Shown piece after piece: positions 45,345-53,173 of a stretch of 64,000 nucleotides of DNA (its first letter is position 1; every line of letters starts with the position of its first letter). The notes under the pieces are model-generated. The model saw nothing but the letters and a program-made list of their open reading frames with translations. It was not told the origin of the DNA and searched no databases. A program made the translations under genes and the position numbers. Source of the DNA: Olsenella porci (GTDB lineage: Bacteria > Actinomycetota > Coriobacteriia > Coriobacteriales > Atopobiaceae); NCBI RefSeq assembly GCF_009695875.1, contig NZ_VUNC01000005.1, forward strand, positions 161,475 to 225,474, read 5' to 3'.

Positions 45345-45417
45345 TTGACTCCTCCAGATGCAACTTGACGGAACGCTATTTCCTAGAGATTACGGGGCTC
45401 AGTGGAAAAGCTTTAGA

Positions 45418-45423
45418 AGTATA
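45418..45423 (-). promoter_or_regulatory. Possible -10 (TATACT) for rplM-rpsI
   Basis: TATACT lies on the minus strand 74 bases before the rplM start, in an A+T-richer patch. No good -35 is seen at 16-18 bases. Confidence 0.4.
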
Positions 45424-45514
45424 CAACTCATGTGACGCTACGGCGGTCCTCAAAAAGACAACACAGAAGTTGACCACTATAGCGGGCCGGAAGCACGGCA
45501 GGCCAGGAGGCGCC

Positions 45515-46429
45515 TCAGCCCCTCTCGGGCGAGAGGAACGATTCGACGTCCCCCAAGCGCTCCTCGGCGACCGACCTTCCCTCGAGGTAGAGGCTCAGGA
45601 GCTTCTCCCCGTCGTGCTCCGTGGCACCGACCTCCACGGGCCTCTTGGGCTCGAGGACGAGGACGGGGCTTTCGTCTTCCTTGGCAAGCGAGAAGAGCCG
45701 CTCCCTCTTTGCGTTGTAGCGCTCAGCCCGGGTCGAGGTCGCCTCCAGGTAGTACGGAAACCCGTCGTAGCGGTGGCTCCTAACGACCGCGCGCTCGTTG
45801 GCGCCAGATTTGACGTAGGAGCGGTGCTGGGTGACCACGACAAGCGCCCGGCTCGCGGGCTCGTAGCCATCTACCTTCGGCGCACCGGGCCTGCCCAGGG
45901 CAACCTCGAAGGGGATGGAGTCGGTTGTGCCCCCGTCGAGGTAGCGGTGACCGCCCACGTCCACGAGCCTGCTCACGAGCGGCATCGAGGCCGACGCGCG
46001 GACGTAGGGAAGGTCGTCGGGGAACCTCTTGCACTCGAGGTAGGCTGGGGTGCCAAAGACCACGTCCGATGCCACGGCAAACATCCTGAGGGGATTGGAG
46101 TTGAAGGTCTCGTCGTCCCCGGGATCCAGATGGTTCTGGATCTCGTCGTACATGAACTTACCGCCCGCGAGGTCGCCCGTCCTGGCGAGAGACCACAGGC
46201 TCATGAAGCGCTTGTCGTCCCTGAACGCCAGCATGATGCGCATGGTGCGACCTATCTGCCGGCTCTTAAAGCTAGCGGCGTTGATCGCACCGGCGGAGAC
46301 GCCCCACACGCTGTCAAAGTCGTAGACGCCATGCTCCTGCAGCACGTCGAGCACGCCGGCGGTGAACATCGACCTGAAGCCACCGCCCTCGAGCACCAGC
46401 GCGTTGCCAGACCCCTTGGCACCTTCCAT
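45515..46429 (-). CDS. Patatin-like phospholipase family protein
   Basis: A 304-residue protein of the RssA/YjjU-type patatins. The oxyanion motif is EGGGFRSMFTAGVL, the nucleophile is Ser45 in GVSAGAIN, and the Asp of the Ser-Asp dyad is Asp165 in YLDGGTTDSIP. It is probably a cytoplasmic lipid acyl hydrolase; no signal peptide is seen. ATG 46429 follows GGGGGTAGGG. It lies between tmRNA and rplM as a single gene. Confidence 0.9.
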   Translation of the reverse strand: MEGAKGSGNALVLEGGGFRSMFTAGVLDVLQEHGVYDFDSVWGVSAGAINAASFKSRQIGRTMRIMLAFRDDKRFMSLWSLARTGDLAGGKFMYDEIQNHLDPGDDETFNSNPLRMFAVASDVVFGTPAYLECKRFPDDLPYVRASASMPLVSRLVDVGGHRYLDGGTTDSIPFEVALGRPGAPKVDGYEPASRALVVVTQHRSYVKSGANERAVVRSHRYDGFPYYLEATSTRAERYNAKRERLFSLAKEDESPVLVLEPKRPVEVGATEHDGEKLLSLYLEGRSVAEERLGDVESFLSPERG

Positions 46430-46570
46430 CCCTACCCCCTGTCGTCACGTAGCCCACTGGCCCGGGCAATACGTGCGCGACCACGGCATGTTGCCCGTCT
46501 CGATCCGTAACCATCTTATCCGCGAGAGACCCGGAACGGCGCTGTACCTCGGCGAGGCAAGGTCCCATGC

Positions 46571-46600
46571 AAAACGGGGCCGCCCCAACGGGACGGCCCC
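46571..46600 (-). terminator. Terminator of tmRNA
   Basis: GGGGCCG (46576-46582) pairs with CGGCCCC (46594-46600), with a partly paired inner stem; TTTT follows on the minus strand (46571-46574). It starts ten bases after the CCA end. Confidence 0.8.
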
Positions 46601-46610
46601 TCGCTTGTCA

Positions 46611-46977
46611 TGGTGGAGGTGCGGAGAATCGAACTCCGGTCCAAGGCAAACCCCTGGCAGGTGTCTCCAAGCTCAGTCGCTTGTTGGGTCTCGGACGCCT
46701 CACGCCCAGCGACTCGCGCTTGGCGCCCCAGCCGGTTCGAGCTTAGCGCGCGGCATACCGACCACGTCCGCGCGAGCGTCTCCCTAAAATGACGTCGCCC
46801 CGGGAGCGGGAGAGACCCCCAGTTTGACGGCTGCTAAATTAGATTAAGCAGCGAGGGCGTAAGAGCCCTGATAAGAGTTGTCGTCAATTCAATTTGACGG
46901 TACCCCTGTTTTACGTGGCGAGGAGACCACGGCTTGCTGCCCACCTCAGACCTACCCTGTCGAAACCAGTCACCCCC
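46611..46977 (-). ncRNA. ssrA: Transfer-messenger RNA (tmRNA)
   Basis: About 367 nucleotides on the minus strand. The 5' end GGGGGUGACUGGUUUCGACA matches the tmRNA consensus. The 3' end has a T-arm CGGAG-UUCGAUU-CUCCG and acceptor strand CACCUCC-ACCA, which pairs with GGGGGUG with one G-U. The tag frame starts about nt 93, reads DDNSYQGSYALAA and ends in UAA (46844-46846); YALAA is the classical degradation tag. The resume codon is most likely GAC, though the first residue is uncertain. A TTGACA at 47012-47017 is a possible -35. tmRNA and SmpB rescue ribosomes stalled on broken mRNA; smpB is 1.8 kb away. Confidence 0.95.
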
Positions 46978-47039
46978 ACGTGGGAAATGGGGCTGCTGCC
47001 ACCATGCGAGCTGTCAACGTACGCGTCCCCATCGGGACC

Positions 47040-47057
47040 GTATGAGTATACCCATAC
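47040..47057. promoter_or_regulatory. Near-perfect 18-bp palindrome upstream of tmRNA
   Basis: GTATGAGTATACCCATAC is a palindrome with one mismatched pair, 63 bases upstream of the tmRNA 5' end. Its minus strand contains TATACT, so it may overlap a promoter. Confidence 0.4.
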
Positions 47058-47070
47058 CAGGCCGTACACC

Positions 47071-47781
47071 TTACTTCCGAGACGGCGAATCCACCTGGTC
47101 GGCAAGGCGCTGTCGCTTCTCGCGGTCCTCGAACATGAGCACAAACGCGACGAGCAGCAGCACGCAGCTTGCGAGTATCGCCCTGAGGGAAAAGGTGGAC
47201 AGGAGGAAGTTGCCGAGAATGGCCCCCAGGACGAAGGTCGCGATGACCACGTAATAGAGGAAGGCAGTCCTGAGGTCCCTCCGAACACCTCCGTGGATGT
47301 AGCTCACGAGTGCCTGCGTGCCGCTGCGCAGGTTGCCGATGCACATGGTCGTGGCGAACGGGCGCCCGTGGAGCTTGCGGAACGCCTGCACCTGCATGCC
47401 GCACGCGAGCGACGTGAGGCTGTTTGCCACCAGGTTCGAGGCCTCCGGCATGCACGCGACCACGCCAAGCAGGATGACCTCACAGGCAACCACATACTGG
47501 CGCCAGTGCATGCCATGGCTAAGGTGAAGCTTGATCTCGTGCGCGAGGGCACACCCCAGGGCAAAGCCAATGACGGGAAACAGGTAGTGGTTCACGCTGT
47601 CCCAGTTTCCCTCGGAGATGTTGACCCCAAGCAGCAGCAGGTTCCCCGTCTGCGCGTTGGCGAAGACCTTTCCCCTGCCCAGAAACGAGTATGCGTCCAT
47701 GAGCCCGCCCGAGCAGGCGAGGACCAGCGCCAGCCAAACGGACTCGGAGGTCTGCGACGCCCGCTTTCGTAGTAGTTTCAT
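47071..47781 (-). CDS. YoaK/DUF1275 family membrane protein
   Basis: A 236-residue protein with about six transmembrane helices. Family landmarks are the first helix with ACSGGLMDAYSFLGRGKVFANAQTGNLLLLG and the AFRKLHGRPFATTMCIGNLRSGTQAL segment. Function is unknown; members are found across bacteria. ATG 47781 follows GGGAGCGG; the longer frame from 47949 has no such site. It is a single gene reading toward tmRNA. Confidence 0.9.
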   Translation of the reverse strand: MKLLRKRASQTSESVWLALVLACSGGLMDAYSFLGRGKVFANAQTGNLLLLGVNISEGNWDSVNHYLFPVIGFALGCALAHEIKLHLSHGMHWRQYVVACEVILLGVVACMPEASNLVANSLTSLACGMQVQAFRKLHGRPFATTMCIGNLRSGTQALVSYIHGGVRRDLRTAFLYYVVIATFVLGAILGNFLLSTFSLRAILASCVLLLVAFVLMFEDREKRQRLADQVDSPSRK

Positions 47782-47969
47782 CCGCTCCCTCTCCCTCACG
47801 ACAAACAGGAACGAAGCTACTACAGTCAACCCGTCTTCCGCAAACGGCATGTGCCATTGGGCGAGAGGAGCTACGCCGGGGAGGCGGGAGCGTCTTCCGC
47901 CGGAAGACACGCGGCGGGGCGGCACCCAAAGGCACCGCCCCGCCGGCAATGGTTCCTGTACCCTCTCGC

Positions 47970-48116
47970 CTACTTCTCGACGAGCTCGAACATGTCGGGG
48001 CCAACGCCGCAGACGGGGCAGACGTAGTCCTCGGGAAGCTCGGGCGTGTCAACGGTGACCTCGTAGCCACAGACGGTGCAACGGAAGGTGTAGGTCTTCT
48101 TCTCTTCGTCGGCCAT
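47970..48116 (-). CDS. Rubredoxin
   Basis: A 48-residue redox protein. Two CxxCG knuckles, CTVCGYE and CPVCGVGPDMF, bind one iron. It carries electrons in oxygen and peroxide detoxification in anaerobes. ATG 48116 follows GAGAGGAG. It follows the flavin reductase gene on the same strand, 94 bases apart, with a dyad in the gap. The pair looks like a split version of the fused high-molecular-weight rubredoxin (flavin reductase plus rubredoxin) known from Moorella. Confidence 0.93.
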   Translation of the reverse strand: MADEEKKTYTFRCTVCGYEVTVDTPELPEDYVCPVCGVGPDMFELVEK

Positions 48117-48166
48117 GGTGACTCCTCTCCACGTGGTGGCCCTCCCATGGGCCACCCCAAAATGCA

Positions 48167-48193
48167 CCTTGGATAATATCATTTTATCCAAGG
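48167..48193. promoter_or_regulatory. Ten-base dyad CCTTGGATAA-N7-TTATCCAAGG
   Basis: Two perfect ten-base arms (48167-48176 and 48184-48193) frame a seven-base spacer between flavin reductase and rubredoxin. It may be an operator for rubredoxin or a terminator; TTTT follows on the minus strand after TGCA. Confidence 0.6.
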
Positions 48194-48210
48194 GTGACGC
48201 CTGCGATTGC

Positions 48211-48720
48211 CTACTGGTTACCAAGGTAGGAGGACGCCTTTGGCGGTGTCTTTCCCTTGAGGACAGTATGGTAGTACTCGTAGGTCAGGAGCGGGGCATC
48301 GTCCAGGACCTCGGCGTCGCGAACCTCGCCAACGAACACGGTGTGGGTCCCCACGTCCAGGGTCTGGACGACCTGGCAGGCAATGACACTCGCGGCGTTC
48401 TGTGGGGTAAAGGGGTCGCCCAGGCAGGTGGTACGCGTCTCTATCCCGGCAAACTTGTCGAACTCGGTCGAGGTCCTGAACCCAAACCTCCCCACGAAGG
48501 GCATGTCGGCCCCCTGGGTGAGGGGGCAGAGCGCGAAGTGGCCTGCGGACTTGATGACGTCGTGAGTGTGGTTCTGCTTGTTGACCACCACTGCGACCTG
48601 GAGCGGCTCACTGGTGAGCTGAAGCCCCGTGTTCACGAGGCACGCGCCCACGTCGTCCCCAGACCTTGCCGAGACCACGTAGAGCCCCGAAGAGAATTTG
48701 AACAGCGCCTTCGCGTCCAT
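48211..48720 (-). CDS. Flavin reductase family protein
   Basis: A 169-residue FMN-binding split-barrel protein. It opens DAKALFKFSSGLYVVSA and includes HTHDVIKSAGHFAL, GRFGFRTSTEFDKF and ACQVVQTLDVGTHTVFVGEV. These match the flavin reductase domain of high-molecular-weight rubredoxin. It would reduce rubredoxin using NAD(P)H or reduce a flavoprotein. ATG 48720 follows AAGGAGG. It precedes rubredoxin. Confidence 0.92.
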   Translation of the reverse strand: MDAKALFKFSSGLYVVSARSGDDVGACLVNTGLQLTSEPLQVAVVVNKQNHTHDVIKSAGHFALCPLTQGADMPFVGRFGFRTSTEFDKFAGIETRTTCLGDPFTPQNAASVIACQVVQTLDVGTHTVFVGEVRDAEVLDDAPLLTYEYYHTVLKGKTPPKASSYLGNQ

Positions 48721-48745
48721 GCCTTTCCTCCTTGGTCACAATTCC

Positions 48746-49237
48746 CTACCCGCGGCTACGCTCCTTGAGTGCGCGCTGGATGTCGCGGTCGACCTGCCGA
48801 CGCGCCATGTCGGCGCGCTTGTCGTAGAGCTTCTTTCCCTTGCCCAGTCCAATCTGCAGCTTCACTCGATTGTGCTCGTCAAAGTAGAGCTCGAGGGGGA
48901 CTACTGCCAAGCCCTTGCCGCGCAGCTTTCCATCGAGATAGTCAATCTGCCGACGGTGCATCAGGAGCCTACGTCTGCGGTCGGGGTCCACGTTCCAGAC
49001 CCCTCCGTTGGAGTACGGGTGAATGTGGACGCCCACCAGGAAGAGCTGGCCGCCTCGGATGATGCAGAACGAGTCGGATATCTGGGCGGGCCTCTCACGC
49101 AGGCTCTTGACCTCCGAGCCCGTGAGCTCTATGCCCGCCTCCCACGTGTCCTCGATGAGGTAGTCGTGACGGGCGACGCGATTTCTGGAGATCGTCTTCT
49201 TCCCGCGCGCGTTCTTGCTAGCGGGCATCAGTCGCAC
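48746..49237 (-). CDS. smpB: SsrA-binding protein SmpB
   Basis: A 163-residue tmRNA partner needed for trans-translation. Landmarks are KKTISRNRVARHDYLIEDTWEAGIELTGSEVKSL (opening), HIHPYSNGG, RRRLLMHRRQIDYL and the basic tail GKGKKLYDKRADMARRQ. The tail enters the mRNA channel. I chose GTG 49237 because GGAGG lies six bases before; ATG 49228 is the alternative and lies too far from it. The start overlaps the end of the TPR protein gene by 20 bases, so the two are coupled. Confidence 0.95.
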   Translation of the reverse strand: MRLMPASKNARGKKTISRNRVARHDYLIEDTWEAGIELTGSEVKSLRERPAQISDSFCIIRGGQLFLVGVHIHPYSNGGVWNVDPDRRRRLLMHRRQIDYLDGKLRGKGLAVVPLELYFDEHNRVKLQIGLGKGKKLYDKRADMARRQVDRDIQRALKERSRG

Positions 49238-50075
49238 CCCCATCCTCCTCGTCCGCAGAGCGGATGAGACCGAGCAGCGTCATCGCCGCGTCCTCGCCCA
49301 CAAGGTCGCGGGCGCGGACCGTGAGGTTGGTGGCGACGTCACGCTGGCCCATGGCGGCAGCGTCGGTGGCGCACATGAGCAGACACACCGCGATCTCGGC
49401 GTTGGCGCCGTCGGGCAGCCCCTCCTGGGCGAGGAGGTCGCGCGCCTCGTCATCCGTCACGGAGTCGGGGTCGCGCTCGGTCCCGCTTGCCTGGTCGAGC
49501 GCCGCAGCGAGCGTGGGATCCTCCGTTCCAAGCCGACGGCCAGCCCTGAGCGCCGCGGCCGAGGCGCGCGGCTTGTCCTGGACCTCAAAGTACTCCGCAA
49601 AGTTGGCGAAGGCGCGCTCGAGGTGACGGGCATCGCTCGCACGCTCGAACACGGAGTAGGTGAGCGCAAGGTACTCCTGCGGGTCGCCATCTATGCGATA
49701 CAGATCCGCAAGGTTCAGGCGATACTCGCAACCCATGGGGTTCCAACGGACCGCCTGGCTCAGGGCCTGCTTCGCGGTGGTGTAGTCCCCCTCGTGAACG
49801 CTCGCGAGGGCGAGGTCGTTATAGAGCCTGTCAAACGGCTCGCCAACATCCCTGAGCTCGCGGGGGTCGTTCTCGACCCGCCTGTAGGCAAGGCGCTCGA
49901 AGAGCGTGGGAAAGCTGAACCACTGCACCTCGTCGGTGGTTGGGCAGTTCTTGTCCACGTACTCCTCGCAGTCCTCGGCGAGCTTTCGCAGCAGCTCCAG
50001 CGCCTGCTCCGACTGGCCTTGCACGAGCAGGCCCTCGGCGGTCTGGAGCCGTTCCGTCATGTCCGTCTGTTCCAT
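49218..50075 (-). CDS. TPR-like helical repeat protein of unknown role
   Basis: A 285-residue cytoplasmic protein. Alternating helix pairs run from about residue 5 to 270, with clear TPR-type segments such as LQTAEGLLVQGQSEQALELL, NDLALASVHEGDYTTAKQAL and RAGRRLGTEDPTLAAALDQA. It is acidic. No enzymatic motif is seen. It starts at ATG 50075 after GGGGGACAG and ends inside smpB. Its position between rnr and smpB suggests a role near mRNA or ribosome quality control, but that is only context. Confidence 0.75.
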   Translation of the reverse strand: MEQTDMTERLQTAEGLLVQGQSEQALELLRKLAEDCEEYVDKNCPTTDEVQWFSFPTLFERLAYRRVENDPRELRDVGEPFDRLYNDLALASVHEGDYTTAKQALSQAVRWNPMGCEYRLNLADLYRIDGDPQEYLALTYSVFERASDARHLERAFANFAEYFEVQDKPRASAAALRAGRRLGTEDPTLAAALDQASGTERDPDSVTDDEARDLLAQEGLPDGANAEIAVCLLMCATDAAAMGQRDVATNLTVRARDLVGEDAAMTLLGLIRSADEEDGGATDAR

Positions 50076-50109
50076 CTGTCCCCCATCGCGGCACCGCCGC
50101 GTCTCGTCG

Positions 50110-52170
50110 CTATGCCTGTAGCCTACCCCGTTGTGCCCACTCCCTCGACACGGAGCCCGCGAGCGCGAAGTCGATGCGTCCGTGCGCGGGGTCGGTGCCC
50201 GTCACGGTGACCGCGACCCGTTGGCCCGGCCTCCACCTCTTGCCGCTCTCCTCCCCCGTGAGGGAGAGGAGCCTCTCGTCGTAGGCAAACCACTCGTCGC
50301 CGAGCGCCCTCACCGGGAGGAGCCCCTCGGCGCAGGTGTCGTCGAGGGCGACGAACAGACCATAGCGCTCCACCCCAACGACCATGCCCGAGAAGTCCTC
50401 TCCCACATGCCCGGAGAAGAGCTCGGCCATCTTCACCTTCTGTGACGCACGCGAGGCGGAGTCGGCAACCCTCTCCCTATCGCTGCAGTCCCTGCAGAGC
50501 TGAGGGAGGGCCTCCGCCACGCGCGCCTGCTCCTTGGACCCAAGCTCCCCATGTAGCAGCGCCTTGAGTGCGCGATGAACCGTGTCGTCGGGATAGCGCC
50601 TGATGGGAGACGTGAAGTGGCAGTACGCCCGCGCGCCCAGCGCGTAGTGCCCGTCGTTACGCGGAAGGTAGACCGCCCTCTTCTGCGCCCTCAGGAGCAC
50701 CGAGCTCGCCAGGTACTCGGCCTGCGTCCCATGCGCGGCGCGCAGCACCTCCTGCATTGCCATGGGATCCCCGCTCACCAGCCTCTCCGCCAGATCCCCA
50801 TGCAGGAGCCCCAGCTCGCCCAGGACCGGGAGCGTCTCCTTGAGGTCCTCGTGAGAGGGACGCTCGTGAACCCTGTACGCAACGGGTACGTCCGACTGGG
50901 AGAGAAGCGACGCGACGCACTCGTTGGCCATGAGCATGGCCTCCTCGATGAGCCCCGTTGCCCGGGTGCGCTCCCTCACCGACACGCCCTGGGGCTTGCC
51001 CCTCTCGTCCAGGATGACCTTCGCCTCCCGGGTCTCGAAGTCAATCGCGCCGCGAAGGCTCCTTACCTCGCGCCTGAGCGAGGCGACCTCGTCCAGGATG
51101 CGCAGCTGACCGGCAATCGCCTCGGGGCCACCCTCGACGGCGGGAAGGGAGGCCTCCTCAGCGCGACCATCCAACAGCGCGTCGACGGTGTCGTAGTCAA
51201 GTCTCGCCCGTGACCTGATGGCCGATGGGGCAACCTCAAACGAGGTCACGTTGCCATGGACGTCGAGGCGCATTAGGACGCTCATGCACAGGCGGTCGCT
51301 GCCGGGGACCAGCGAGCATACGTCGTTGCAGAGCTTCTCGGGCAGCATCGGGAGGACGCGATCCGCAAGGTAGACCGAGCAGGTCCTGCGACGTGCCTCG
51401 CGGTCGACCGGCGAGTCCCAGGGCACGTAGTGGGTCACGTCGGCGATGTGGACGTCCACCTCGTATCCGCCTTCTACCCTCCGGGCGCCAACCGCGTCAT
51501 CGAAGTCACGCGCGTCGGTGGGGTCGACCGTCATGCACGAGCGATCTCTGAGGTCGCGCCGACAGGGGTCGCCCGCGAGCGCGGACTCAACGTCAACCCG
51601 CACCGGCTCCACCTGCTCGCAGCACTCCTCGGGGAAGTCCGTCGCAAGGTCGTACGATGCGATGACCGACTCCATGTCCAGGTCGAGGTCATCAGCGCCC
51701 CCAAGCCTGCGGTCGAGCGTCACCACGCCCGAGGAGTGGCGCGCGGGATACTCGAGGATCCTGGCGGAGACCACGTCCCCGTCGCTGACGCCCAACCGGC
51801 TGGCAGAGTCGTCCTCGGGCAGAACGAAGAAGTCCCTCCTGATCCTACCGTCGAGGGGCACGACGATGCCGAGTGGCGCGGCGTCAGCGTATGTGCCCGC
51901 GAAGGTCGTGGTCGCCCTCATGAGGACGGCCTGGACGTAGGCAAGCCGCTCGCCTCCCCTCCTGGTGCTCAGGGAGACCTGAACCTCGTCGCCGTTCATC
52001 GCTTCGCGAATGCCACCGCGCCCCACGGCAAAGCGCCCCTCGGCGGTGTCGACGGTGGCGACCCCGGGACGCGTGACCCTGATGAGCCCCGTCAACGTCT
52101 GACGGGGCTTGCGTGCCTTCCGCGGTGCACCACCGCGTCTCCGACCTCCGCCAGGATGCCTTCTTGCCAT
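50110..52170 (-). CDS. rnr: Ribonuclease R (RNB-family 3'-5' exoribonuclease)
   Basis: A 686-residue exonuclease. Cold-shock-like domains (about 30-200) precede the RNB catalytic domain with DPTDARDFDDAVGA (metal aspartates), then YHFTSPIRRYPDDTVH-like text (HFTSPIRRYPD) and a C-terminal S1 domain (FSGMVVGVERYGLFVAL). RNase R degrades structured RNA and the defective mRNAs freed by tmRNA-SmpB. ATG 52170 follows GGAGGGG. It lies 79 bases after ftsX, and a terminator fills that gap. Confidence 0.93.
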   Translation of the reverse strand: MARRHPGGGRRRGGAPRKARKPRQTLTGLIRVTRPGVATVDTAEGRFAVGRGGIREAMNGDEVQVSLSTRRGGERLAYVQAVLMRATTTFAGTYADAAPLGIVVPLDGRIRRDFFVLPEDDSASRLGVSDGDVVSARILEYPARHSSGVVTLDRRLGGADDLDLDMESVIASYDLATDFPEECCEQVEPVRVDVESALAGDPCRRDLRDRSCMTVDPTDARDFDDAVGARRVEGGYEVDVHIADVTHYVPWDSPVDREARRRTCSVYLADRVLPMLPEKLCNDVCSLVPGSDRLCMSVLMRLDVHGNVTSFEVAPSAIRSRARLDYDTVDALLDGRAEEASLPAVEGGPEAIAGQLRILDEVASLRREVRSLRGAIDFETREAKVILDERGKPQGVSVRERTRATGLIEEAMLMANECVASLLSQSDVPVAYRVHERPSHEDLKETLPVLGELGLLHGDLAERLVSGDPMAMQEVLRAAHGTQAEYLASSVLLRAQKRAVYLPRNDGHYALGARAYCHFTSPIRRYPDDTVHRALKALLHGELGSKEQARVAEALPQLCRDCSDRERVADSASRASQKVKMAELFSGHVGEDFSGMVVGVERYGLFVALDDTCAEGLLPVRALGDEWFAYDERLLSLTGEESGKRWRPGQRVAVTVTGTDPAHGRIDFALAGSVSREWAQRGRLQA

Positions 52171-52178
52171 ACCCCTCC

Positions 52179-52220
52179 AAAAAAGACGGGGGCGGCACGG
52201 TCATGCAACCGCACCGCCCC
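52179..52220 (-). terminator. Terminator after ftsX, its U-tract touching the rnr ribosome binding site
   Basis: GGGGCGGCACGGT (52189-52201) pairs with ACCGCACCGCCCC (52208-52220) with two mismatches. On the minus strand CGTCTTTTTT follows (A-run 52179-52184), and GGAGGGG of rnr comes immediately after. Confidence 0.85.
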
Positions 52221-52249
52221 ATCGGCAAAGTCTTCTGACTTCGCAACTC

Positions 52250-53173
52250 TTATACCCTGAGATACCGCCTCATCGCGATGGCGGAGCCAAACAGGCCGAG
52301 CAGGATGCCTATGACCACGAGCGCTCCATACGTTGCCGCCACCACCTGCGTGGGGAGGTTAAACGAGAGGAACGAGAGGCTCTGCTGGAGCTTGGGAAGC
52401 ACGACCTGGGAGCCCGCCTGCAGCACGCCGATGGCGAGGAGCGAGCCAATGAGGGCCTCGAGCACGCCCTCGGTGAGGAACGGCCCACGAATGAAGCCGT
52501 TCGAGGCGCCCACGAGCCTCATGATCGCAATCTCGCGACGACGGGCGGCGATGGAGAGACGAATGGTGTTGTTGATGAAGACGAACGCGATGAACGAGAG
52601 GAGCACGACGAGGACGATTGCGCCCATGCGCAGGTAGTACGTCACGCTGAAGAGACGCTCGACCGTCTCGCGCCCATACGAGACCGCAGAGGATGCGTCC
52701 GACCCATCGGCGACCGACTGGAAGTCAGAGTCCTGGATAAGCTTGTTGGCAACCTCTTCGACCTTCTGCGGGTCCTTGAGGGTGATCACGTAGGAGGCGG
52801 GGACGGGATTCTCGCCATCAAGCGCGGCAACGACGTCGGAGGCATTGCGGTTGCTCATGGACTGCTTGTACTCCTCGAGCGCCTCGTCCTTGCTCTTGTA
52901 CTTGACAGACTCGACGTCGTCCCACCCCTCTATCTTGGTCTGGAGGGCCTGGACGGCGTTGCTGTCGGCGTCGTCGGAGAGGAACGCCTGGATGGTGACG
53001 GAGTTCTCGACGTTGCCGACGAGGTTGCCAATCATGACCGACCCCATCACGAAGAGGCCAATCACAAAGAGCGAGAGGAAGATGGTAACGATGGCCCCCA
53101 GGACGGTGGACCAGTTCCTTCGGAAGTGGCGTCCGGCCTCGCGGAGCGAATAGCCTAGGTTAGAGGGCACCAT
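52250..53173 (-). CDS. ftsX: Cell division ABC transporter subunit FtsX
   Basis: A 307-residue membrane protein. One N-terminal helix (about 22-48), an extracellular domain (about 50-170) and three C-terminal helices (about 185-305) match FtsX. Motifs include LREAGRHFRRNWSTV and RRREIAIMRLVGASNGFIRGPF. With FtsE it controls peptidoglycan hydrolases at division. Its start overlaps the ftsE end by 14 bases. Confidence 0.95.
   Translation of the reverse strand: MVPSNLGYSLREAGRHFRRNWSTVLGAIVTIFLSLFVIGLFVMGSVMIGNLVGNVENSVTIQAFLSDDADSNAVQALQTKIEGWDDVESVKYKSKDEALEEYKQSMSNRNASDVVAALDGENPVPASYVITLKDPQKVEEVANKLIQDSDFQSVADGSDASSAVSYGRETVERLFSVTYYLRMGAIVLVVLLSFIAFVFINNTIRLSIAARRREIAIMRLVGASNGFIRGPFLTEGVLEALIGSLLAIGVLQAGSQVVLPKLQQSLSFLSFNLPTQVVAATYGALVVIGILLGLFGSAIAMRRYLRV

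Noticed and set aside
46610..46792. Small plus-strand frames inside the tmRNA region
   Set aside because: The region folds as tmRNA with a tag frame on the minus strand.
46894..47772. 292-codon plus-strand frame over tmRNA and the YoaK-type gene
   Set aside because: It crosses the tmRNA 5' part and is antisense to the membrane protein.
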